Source: Candidatus Aquidulcis frankliniae (GTDB lineage: Bacteria > Chloroflexota > Limnocylindria > Limnocylindrales > Limnocylindraceae). Taken from it: DNA of 5,249 nt. Below the pieces are notes generated by a model that worked only from the letters and a program-made list of their open reading frames with translations, was not told where the DNA came from and did no database searches. Where the stretch lies: assembly GCA_009925905.1 (NCBI GenBank), contig RFPZ01000073.1, positions 1 through 5,249 on the forward strand, given 5' to 3'. Shown here in pieces: positions 1-5,249 of this stretch (position 1 is its first letter; every line of letters begins with the position of its first letter). The position numbers were made by a program, and so were the translations under genes.

Positions 1-2563
1 TCCATGTCGCTGCCTTCACCAGACCGCGCGCACCGTCACCCGAGAGAACGACGGAACTGCCGTTTGAACCAGACTGGAAGTTGAATCCAGCATCAAAGGC
101 AGAGCCCGTGTTGTTGTTCGCACCTGGCGCGTCCATTACTAGAACGTGGCCGAACCCCGCGCCGACCGCCCCGCCGATATCGCTGGTCGTCGCGACCTTG
201 ACCCCGTGCGCCACGATGCAGCTGCGAATCATTGCCACTGTGCCGAAGTACTCGCCGCCGGTTGCGCCGAACCCATCGGCATCCTTGATGCCGAACATCG
301 GCGCGACCGAGCCGACCGCCGGCGTCGTGTTCTCGCCACACGAGGCCATCATGCGGCGATTCGGATTTCCCTCGCACTCAAGCCCTGCGTCCCCGCCTCC
401 AGACACCTGACCAATGGCGCCATCTCTAACAGGCGTGGAGTCGTCGCTCGCCTCGCTGCAGCCGTCGCCGACCTGTGAGTTGCCGTTGCGCGAGTAGAGA
501 TTGTTCAGCACCTCGTGGTCCGAGGCACCGTTGTCAACATCATCATCTGTGTCATCTGCATTGATATTCTGTGCAAAGTTCGTCGCCGCCGTCTCCCAGT
601 GGTCGGTGTTGTCGTACGCGCTAATTGAACTAACCGCGCTGTTATCGGTAATCCACGAGGCGATGCGAACCGTAGCGGTGGATGCGTTTGGGCCACTCGT
701 GCTCCGGTCCCAGATGACCACGGAGCGCGGTCCCTGATAGTCGGTCGCAGCCTCGCCGTCAACGAACGTCCCCGACGGGCCACCGAAGACCATGAGGTCC
801 ATCGCCGCCTGGCCGCCGGAAAGTGTGGTGTCGCGGCTCATCGCACACCCTTCTGAGTCGGCGCAGCCGTCAACGTCTTCGTCTTGGTACGGACTCAGCA
901 CCTTGAAGATCGTGGCCGACGCTCGTGCCTCGGGGCTCGCCGTGTCATCGTAGACGGTGAAGTTCGCGGGATTTGCCAGCGCCGTTCGCAGGTCGCCGGT
1001 GGTAAAGATCTCCTGTCGGGTAGGTGTGTCCCCGATGAGGGGCGGTAGACCTTGTGGCAGCTCGACGATCACCACGCCGCCCGTGGCTCCCTGCTGGGTC
1101 GCGACATAGACATGGTCGACACCAGCCTTCGCCGAGAAGAGCCAGCCAGTCCAGTTGCCTCTCGTGCCGTCGGGTGCACCAGCGATGTTTGACTTGGAGG
1201 CAGAGTTAATCTCGATGAACTGTCCGGGCTTGAACTCCTTGGACTCGCACGATGCTGGATCGACACCATCACACGCATTGTCGACCCCTGTCAGGTTGTC
1301 GTCGACGACTGAATACTCGTCGCCGGTTGGCATGACGGTGGCGTAGACGGTCAGCGCTTGCAGTGGGCCAGACGAACCGCCAATCAGGCCCCCGACCAAG
1401 AAGAGGTAGCTCGAGTGGATCGCATCCGCTTCGTCGTAGGCGTGCGCCCAGTACGGCGTAAACGAGCCGCTCATCGCGACGCCGACCGGCGCGGTCGATC
1501 CTGACTGGGTGTAGCTCTTCAGATCAAAGCTGTTCCAGGTGGTGCCGAAGTCACGGCTGAACCAGAGCCTGCTTTGAATGATGACGGCGACTTCGCCCGG
1601 CCAACCTGAGGTCGTGATGCCGGTCACGATCGAGTTCTTATCCATCCCCTCGATGCCGTCGTTGCCCGTGGTCTCAGCACGCTCATCTGAAGAGAGCACG
1701 ACTGGTGACCAGGTTCCGCCGCAATCGAAGGAGCGCCATACCGACGGCGAGGTTGAGGTGGTGGCATAGAAGGTGCACGGCGCGCCGTCGGCGACGATGT
1801 TGGTCGTTTGCCCGCCGAAGGCATTGACTACCTCCATCGGGCGCCCGTTCGACTTCAGTTTGACGATGGTGTAATGGACACGGGTGCCGTCCCAACCGGT
1901 GCGCTCAAGATCAACGGCCGCCACGCCGTACCCTGAGGCGGAGACGACGACCTTGGTACCAGTACCCTCCGCCGCATCGGGGTAGCCGCGATCAACGAAG
2001 CTGACTCCATCGTCATCTGGATCGGCAAGTTCGCCGAAGTAGTCCATGCCATCCCACACGAAGGTTCCGGATGCGCCCGTAATCGACGAGATCATCGAGG
2101 TGCCGTTCCAGGCATTCGGGGCAGCTGCATCGCCCTCACCAGCGACGACGCTGATTGCGGCCCCGTCAATCAGGGTCGGGAAGAGAATCTCCTCGCCACC
2201 GCACAGCGCGAAGGTGTAATCCGCCCCGTCTCGCGCGGCGGCGACGGTCGGCCACACGTAGTCGCCAACGTCGCTTGTGTCGCCGTCTACGTTGCAGTCG
2301 CCCCAACCAGTCCCCGTATTCGACGCCAGAAGGAGCGGCAGGCTGTAGCCGAACTCTGAGGCCACGTCCCCGAGCACGATACCGTCTGGATTGCCATCTG
2401 GAACGATGTAGGAGCCGCTGGTCACCCCTTCGGCGACGATTGCAATGGGATAGGTGTTCGGATCTGAGGCGGAGACCCGCTGCACTGGTACGGCGGCAAA
2501 GAGTGCCGCGAGCAAGGAGATAGAGAGGGTCAGCGAGATCAGGCGACGCCGGCGGGCAACCAT
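1..2563 (-). CDS. Large secreted protein with two Asp-box (BNR) motifs, C-terminus beyond the window
   Basis: The frame is open from ATG 2563 to the left edge (854 codons, no stop). An in-frame TAG at 2576-2578 lies five codons upstream and no other start falls between, so this ATG is the only candidate. Residues 1-32 form a signal peptide: RRRR at 4-7, hydrophobic core 8-25, likely cleavage after VSA (32). Two Asp-boxes (SxDxGxTW) lie at residues 278-285 and 336-343, as in sialidase-like beta-propeller blades. Twelve cysteines (90, 121, 263, 281, 431, 439, 567, 573, 702, 730, 742, 782), several closely paired, would suit disulfides outside the cytoplasm. Asp-rich segments resembling calcium loops occur near 89-101, 181-191, 561-573 and 670-679. 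The part after about residue 540 is rich in Gly, Ser, Asn and Asp and matches no family I know. No sialidase active site is recognisable, so enzymatic activity should not be assumed. An extracellular or surface-attached role is inferred; any C-terminal anchor lies outside the window. Confidence 0.9.
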   Translation of the reverse strand, partial: MVARRRRLISLTLSISLLAALFAAVPVQRVSASDPNTYPIAIVAEGVTSGSYIVPDGNPDGIVLGDVASEFGYSLPLLLASNTGTGWGDCNVDGDTSDVGDYVWPTVAAARDGADYTFALCGGEEILFPTLIDGAAISVVAGEGDAAAPNAWNGTSMISSITGASGTFVWDGMDYFGELADPDDDGVSFVDRGYPDAAEGTGTKVVVSASGYGVAAVDLERTGWDGTRVHYTIVKLKSNGRPMEVVNAFGGQTTNIVADGAPCTFYATTSTSPSVWRSFDCGGTWSPVVLSSDERAETTGNDGIEGMDKNSIVTGITTSGWPGEVAVIIQSRLWFSRDFGTTWNSFDLKSYTQSGSTAPVGVAMSGSFTPYWAHAYDEADAIHSSYLFLVGGLIGGSSGPLQALTVYATVMPTGDEYSVVDDNLTGVDNACDGVDPASCESKEFKPGQFIEINSASKSNIAGAPDGTRGNWTGWLFSAKAGVDHVYVATQQGATGGVVIVELPQGLPPLIGDTPTRQEIFTTGDLRTALANPANFTVYDDTASPEARASATIFKVLSPYQDEDVDGCADSEGCAMSRDTTLSGGQAAMDLMVFGGPSGTFVDGEAATDYQGPRSVVIWDRSTSGPNASTATVRIASWITDNSAVSSISAYDNTDHWETAATNFAQNINADDTDDDVDNGASDHEVLNNLYSRNGNSQVGDGCSEASDDSTPVRDGAIGQVSGGGDAGLECEGNPNRRMMASCGENTTPAVGSVAPMFGIKDADGFGATGGEYFGTVAMIRSCIVAHGVKVATTSDIGGAVGAGFGHVLVMDAPGANNNTGSAFDAGFNFQSGSNGSSVVLSGDGARGLVKAATW
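1535..1558 (-). repeat. Asp-box (BNR) motif 2 within the secreted protein
   Basis: Residues 336-343 read SRDFGTTW, a second exact SxDxGxTW motif, preceded by LWF. It starts 58 residues after the first. The spacing and the similar flanks (VWR and LWF before the Ser) suggest adjacent propeller blades. Confidence 0.8.
1709..1732 (-). repeat. Asp-box (BNR) motif 1 within the secreted protein
   Basis: Residues 278-285 read SFDCGGTW, an exact SxDxGxTW Asp-box preceded by VWR. In sialidase-like and related beta-propellers this motif forms a surface hairpin on a blade and is structural, not catalytic. A cysteine (281) inside the motif may pair with Cys263. Confidence 0.8.
2468..2563 (-). other. Signal peptide of the large secreted protein
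   Basis: Residues 1-32 have the three classical parts. There is a basic n-region (MVARRRR), an uninterrupted hydrophobic stretch LISLTLSISLLAALFAAV, and a polar c-region ending in V-S-A before S-D, which fits the AxA-like rule of signal peptidase I. There is no lipobox cysteine. The four arginines followed by Leu-Ile loosely resemble a twin-arginine motif, but the long hydrophobic core and the cysteine-rich mature chain favour the Sec route. Confidence 0.85.
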
Positions 2564-2569
2564 GCGCGC

Positions 2570-2575
2570 ACGGTA
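2570..2575 (-). promoter_or_regulatory. Probable -10 element, leaderless promoter of the secreted protein gene
   Basis: On the minus strand TACCGT fits TAnnnT and ends exactly 6 nt before the ATG at 2563, which would place the transcription start at or next to the start codon. No Shine-Dalgarno sequence precedes the ATG. No good -35 box is seen about 17 bp further upstream. The rest of the 119-bp gap to the aminotransferase gene shows no strong hairpin plus T-run, so no terminator is called there. Confidence 0.5.
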
Positions 2576-2682
2576 CTACAACTCGGTAGGAGTTTCCATT
2601 CCCGCGGCGTTAATTTGTGATCGTGACGAGGTCTAATTCCTGATCAATTTGGTCGGGTTTGGCTCTCCTCCGCACGAGTGGC

Positions 2683-3903
2683 TCAGACGACGGCGGCGAC
2701 CGCCTTGGCCACGATCGGGATCTTCGCGGCGGAGAGGCCCGCCATGTTGATGCGCCCACGCGCGACAAGGTAGACAGCGTGGTCGTCGCGGAGGCGCTTC
2801 AGTTGGTCGTCGGTGAGACCGAGTAGCGAGAACATGCCGTGGTGCTCGAGAAGGCACGAGAAGTCACCAGCGCCAGCGGCGGTGAGCGCAGCGGCAAACG
2901 TGGCACGGCTCTCTTTGATGCGAGTGCGCATCGCGCTGACCTCGCCCTCCCATTGTGCGCGCAGTGCCGCATCGCCGAGGATGGTTGCGACGATCGCACC
3001 ACCGTGCGCCGGCGGGTTTGACCACATGGTGCGCACCGCCATGCGCGCGTGAGTGGCAATAGAAGAGGCCGCTGCTGCATCGGCACCAATAATTGCGAGG
3101 CTACCGACGCGCTCGTTATACAGGGCGAAGTTCTTTGAGGAGCTACTCGCGACGAGCACCTCGCATCCCGTCGCCAAGAACGCACGCAGTGATGCGGCAT
3201 CTTCGATGAGCCCGTCGCCGAAACCCTGATACGCAAAGTCGAGGATCGGCAAGATGCCGCGGTGCGCAATCTGTTGAGCGATCTCGCTCCACTGCCCTGG
3301 CGTTGGATCAATCCCCGTTGGGTTATGGCATGCGCCATGGAGAATGATCGCGTCGCCACCCTTCGCTGCGGCGATTGCATCGAAGAGCGCACTGGTGTTC
3401 AGCGAGCGTGCATCGTCGCTGATCCAGTCGTGACGCCGCGCCGTGATGCGCGCTGACTCAATGATCTGCGTGTGATTCGGCCAGGTTGGTTCGCCTACCC
3501 AGATCTCTGCGCTTGGGCGAAGTCGTGCAACCAAATCGACAGCAAGTCGCACAGCGCCAGTGCCACCGGGCGTATGGATCATCTGCACTCGGTCGGCCGC
3601 AGCAGGCTCAATCTCTCCCCAGGCTCCACCAGCGGGGCGGAAGAGGAGCGACTTTGCCGCTGCCAGATAGACAGGATCGCCCCCGATCGGCACGTAGAGC
3701 TTTGAGGTTGTCGAGGCGAGCAGCCGCTCTTCCGCCTCACGGACGCTCGGCAGGATCGGGGTGACGCCTTGCTCATCCATATAGACACCAGCGGCGAGGT
3801 TGATCTTGTGTGGACGCGGGTCGGCACGGAAGAGCTCAACGATCCCAAAGATTGGATCGCCTGGCGCATCACTAATACGTGCGGAGAGTGCTCCTTCAGA
3901 CAT
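2683..3903 (-). CDS. aspC: Aspartate/aromatic aminotransferase, class I fold, AspC/TyrB group
   Basis: This 406-residue PLP enzyme should interconvert aspartate plus 2-oxoglutarate with oxaloacetate plus glutamate in the cytoplasm. Its length is close to that of E. coli AspC and similarity to that subgroup is recognisable end to end. Visible functional residues are Tyr70, the TPGGTGA loop (111-117) that holds the PLP phosphate, Trp141 stacking on the ring (PTWPNH), Asn194 in CHNPTGIDP, Asp222 and Tyr225 in DFAYQGF, the Schiff-base lysine Lys257 in SSSSKNF, Arg265 in NERVG, and Arg384, which binds the alpha-carboxylate. Arg291, before SNPPAHG, matches the arginine that binds the second carboxylate, so a dicarboxylic substrate is favoured; aromatic side activity is common in this group. 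The tyrosine usually found two residues before the lysine is Ser255 here. The start is set by ATG 3903, with a -10-like box 6 nt upstream. It is divergent from the small membrane protein and citrate synthase genes, and citrate synthase uses its product oxaloacetate. Confidence 0.96.
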   Translation of the reverse strand: MSEGALSARISDAPGDPIFGIVELFRADPRPHKINLAAGVYMDEQGVTPILPSVREAEERLLASTTSKLYVPIGGDPVYLAAAKSLLFRPAGGAWGEIEPAAADRVQMIHTPGGTGAVRLAVDLVARLRPSAEIWVGEPTWPNHTQIIESARITARRHDWISDDARSLNTSALFDAIAAAKGGDAIILHGACHNPTGIDPTPGQWSEIAQQIAHRGILPILDFAYQGFGDGLIEDAASLRAFLATGCEVLVASSSSKNFALYNERVGSLAIIGADAAAASSIATHARMAVRTMWSNPPAHGGAIVATILGDAALRAQWEGEVSAMRTRIKESRATFAAALTAAGAGDFSCLLEHHGMFSLLGLTDDQLKRLRDDHAVYLVARGRINMAGLSAAKIPIVAKAVAAVV

Positions 3904-3909
3904 GCGGCG

Positions 3910-3915
3910 AGTCTA
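3910..3915 (-). promoter_or_regulatory. Probable -10 element, leaderless promoter of the aminotransferase gene
   Basis: TAGACT on the minus strand is a good TAnnnT hexamer and ends 6 nt before the ATG at 3903. There is no room for a ribosome binding site between this box and the start, so a transcript from it would begin at or beside the ATG. No clear -35 sequence is visible. Confidence 0.6.
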
Positions 3916-3953
3916 CCCGCGCGACACGGACGGCGCGTTTCTCCCAGCAGGCG

Positions 3954-3959
3954 TACGAT
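3954..3959 (+). promoter_or_regulatory. Probable -10 element, leaderless promoter of the membrane protein-citrate synthase pair
   Basis: TACGAT fits TAnnnT and ends 7 nt before the ATG at 3967. No purine-rich ribosome binding site precedes that ATG. Together with the opposing box at 3910-3915 it makes a divergent promoter pair inside 63 bp. The -35 region is not recognisable. Confidence 0.55.
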
Positions 3960-3966
3960 CGCGCCG

Positions 3967-4239
3967 ATGAGCTTTTTTGACCTTGATCCGATCGGCTGGA
4001 TGTTCGTCGGCCTCCTGGCTGGCGGGCTCTCATCACTCCTTGTCGGCGGTCGCGCCGCGCGGGGCTGCCTCCCAAACATTCTGGTTGGCATCCTGGGCGG
4101 CATCGTGGGTGGAACACTCGCGAAGGGCGCCGGCTACGGCGACCCAGGTGGCTTTACCGGTTCAGTCTTCGTGGCGCTGCTCGGTTCGGTGATCCTGCGG
4201 CTCGCACTTGAATTCGTAGATCGACGCCCGCGACGATGA
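3967..4239 (+). CDS. Small three-helix membrane protein, GlsB/YeaQ/YmgE (transglycosylase-associated) family
   Basis: This 90-residue protein is almost all membrane segments: helix 1 at about 9-27, helix 2 at about 33-52 and helix 3 at about 62-84, with an Arg-rich tail (DRRPRR). The glycine-rich pattern is typical of the GlsB/YeaQ/YmgE family: GWMFVGLLAGG, then a short basic loop (GGRAARG), then NILVGILGGIVGG, then a loop with GYGDPGG, then a last helix beginning FTGSVFVALLG. Members are about 80-90 residues. They are linked to stress responses in some bacteria, but their biochemical role is unknown and the name 'transglycosylase-associated' does not imply enzyme activity. The frame stays open upstream to 3769, but starting there would run antisense through the aminotransferase gene. 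ATG 3967 gives a family-sized protein and has a -10 box just upstream. Its stop overlaps the citrate synthase start. Confidence 0.88.
   Translation: MSFFDLDPIGWMFVGLLAGGLSSLLVGGRAARGCLPNILVGILGGIVGGTLAKGAGYGDPGGFTGSVFVALLGSVILRLALEFVDRRPRR
4236..4239 (+). promoter_or_regulatory. ATGA stop-start overlap linking the membrane protein and citrate synthase genes
   Basis: The TGA stop of the upstream gene (4237-4239) shares bases with the ATG (4236-4238) of citrate synthase. No Shine-Dalgarno sequence is seen just before this ATG, so translation of the second gene probably depends on ribosomes ending on the first and re-initiating. This suggests one shared transcript. Confidence 0.75.
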
Positions 4240-5249
4240 GCGACGAGAAGGTCGCCGAGAAGCCATTCAGCCCAGGTCTCGCCGGCGTCGTTGGTGCCGA
4301 GACCGCCGTTGGCTACGTCGACGGGGCGGCAGGTCGACTCCTGTATCGCGGGTATCCGATTGAAGAGGTCGTGACCAAGGGGAACTACGCGAACGTTCTT
4401 GATCTCCTGTTGACCGGCGAGTGGAACCCGAACGCACAACTCGCCCCTGAGAAGGTTCCCCCAGCGGTTCTCGCGGCACTTCGACTGCTCCCTGCCCACG
4501 CCCATCCAATGGATGCGCTGCGCACCGCCATCTCTGTATGGGGCGCAGGAGAGCGACTCGGCTGGCCACCAACCGCCGACGAGGCGAAGCGCATTGCCGC
4601 GTTTGCGCCATCGGCACTCGCTGCATTCGCGCGACTGCGACAGGGACTTGAGCCCGTAGATCCGCAGCCTGGCCTTGGTATCGCGGCCGCATTCTTGCAG
4701 CAGCTTCACGACAAGGAGCCCGATCCGGCAACTGCACGCGCGCTGGATGCCTACCTGATGGTGGGTGCGGAGCACGGTCTAAACGCGAGCACCTTCACCG
4801 CACGTGTGATCATTGCAACGCGGTCAGACATTGCTTCGGCAATCTGCGGCGCCGTCGGCGCGATGAAGGGGCCACTCCATGGCGGTGCTCCCGCCGAGGT
4901 GATTGGCCAGCTCGGTGAGATCGGCTCCATTGATCGTGCCGAAGACTGGGCGCGCGGCAAGCTCTCACGTAAGGAGCTGATCATGGGCTTTGGCCACCGC
5001 GTGTATCGAGCGTATGACCCGCGAGCCGCCGCACTCCGAAAGGTCGCCGAGGCAATGCCAACGCGCCCAGCCTGGCTTGAACTCGCGATCGGTGCCGAAG
5101 AGAAGATCCTCAAGGTCTTTGAGGAGATGAAGCCCGGCCGCGCGATGAAGACGAATGTCGAGTTCTATGCCGCCGCCGTGCTGCAGGGGGTTGGCCTTGT
5201 TCCTGACCTCTTCCCCGCAACGTTCGCACTGGCGCGCATCGCCGGTTGG
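4236..5249 (+). CDS. gltA: Citrate synthase, CitA-like, C-terminal end beyond the window
   Basis: This enzyme condenses oxaloacetate with acetyl-CoA to citrate at the entry of the TCA cycle; 2-methylcitrate synthase activity is a possible alternative. The 338 visible codons run without a stop to the right edge and lack roughly the last 35 residues of a typical short citrate synthase of about 370-380. The N-terminal signature GLAGVV...GRLLYRGYPIEE (15-44) is typical. Substrate and catalytic positions are His180 (EHGLNASTFTARV), His215 (PLHGGAP), His254 (GFGHRVY), Arg263 (DPRA) and Arg334 (ARIAGW). The position normally held by the catalytic aspartate (NVDFY) is Glu309 (NVEFY). The spacings 180-215, 215-254 and 254-309 agree with those of archaeal and bacterial short-type enzymes as I recall them. 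The HGGAP plus NVE combination recalls the second citrate synthase (CitA-like) of actinobacteria; the symbol is the generic bacterial one. It overlaps the upstream membrane protein gene by 4 bp. Confidence 0.93.
   Translation, partial: MSDEKVAEKPFSPGLAGVVGAETAVGYVDGAAGRLLYRGYPIEEVVTKGNYANVLDLLLTGEWNPNAQLAPEKVPPAVLAALRLLPAHAHPMDALRTAISVWGAGERLGWPPTADEAKRIAAFAPSALAAFARLRQGLEPVDPQPGLGIAAAFLQQLHDKEPDPATARALDAYLMVGAEHGLNASTFTARVIIATRSDIASAICGAVGAMKGPLHGGAPAEVIGQLGEIGSIDRAEDWARGKLSRKELIMGFGHRVYRAYDPRAAALRKVAEAMPTRPAWLELAIGAEEKILKVFEEMKPGRAMKTNVEFYAAAVLQGVGLVPDLFPATFALARIAGW

Noticed and set aside
2155..2523. Plus-strand open frame of 122 codons, extremely Arg-rich
   Set aside because: It is the antisense shadow of the secreted protein's N-terminal region, whose frame gives a proper signal peptide and balanced composition.
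2564..2682. Terminator between the aminotransferase and secreted protein genes
   Set aside because: Only very short inverted matches (such as TCGT/ACGA with a one-base loop) are present, and no stem is followed by a T-run.
3918..3937. Possible operator: CGCGC and GCGCG arms 10 nt apart in the divergent region
   Set aside because: Five-base GC-only arms are expected by chance in such GC-rich DNA, and the nearby CGTACG and CGATCG palindromes are equally trivial.
3769..3966. Upstream extension of the small membrane protein frame to an ATG at 3769
   Set aside because: The extension would run antisense through the start of the aminotransferase gene, has no membrane or family character, and would more than double the size of a family whose members are about 80-90 residues.
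3579..4103. Minus-strand frame of 174 codons across the divergent intergenic region
   Set aside because: It overlaps the aminotransferase in another frame and crosses both promoters; its composition is that of an out-of-frame reading.
4134..4775. Open minus-strand frame of 213 codons
   Set aside because: It lies opposite the citrate synthase and membrane protein genes, has the Arg/Ser/Trp-rich composition of an antisense shadow in GC-rich DNA, and has no recognisable domain.

Overview
The window is GC-rich bacterial chromosome with tightly packed genes and no sign of mobile DNA, RNA genes or CRISPR. It holds four protein genes. Two point left: a large secreted protein cut by the left edge, then a class I aspartate aminotransferase. 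Two point right: a small membrane protein, then a citrate synthase cut by the right edge. The lineage cannot be fixed from this sequence. High GC, leaderless-looking promoters and a CitA-like citrate synthase would suit Actinomycetota or Chloroflexota; this is inference.

Layout. Positions 1-2563 (minus) are one uninterrupted reading frame of at least 854 codons. It has a signal peptide, two sialidase-type Asp-box (BNR) motifs, twelve cysteines and several Asp-rich, calcium-loop-like segments. Its family is not recognised. A 119-bp gap with no clear terminator separates it from the aminotransferase (2683-3903, minus), which keeps every catalytic residue of the AspC group. A 63-bp divergent intergenic region follows. 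Rightward from it come a 90-residue, three-helix GlsB/YeaQ/YmgE-type protein (3967-4239) and, overlapping it by 4 bp (ATGA), a citrate synthase (4236 to the edge, 338 codons visible).

How the genes fit together. Aspartate aminotransferase and citrate synthase both act on oxaloacetate, and they are transcribed divergently from one short shared region, so coordinated control is plausible but not shown. The small membrane protein appears translationally coupled to citrate synthase. The secreted protein looks like an independent unit.

The most consistent regulatory signal is a TAnnnT -10 hexamer ending 6, 6 and 7 nt before the ATG of the three genes that have their own upstream region, with no Shine-Dalgarno sequence. 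This is the layout of leaderless transcripts. I found no convincing new defence or mobile system. The least explained object is the large secreted protein.
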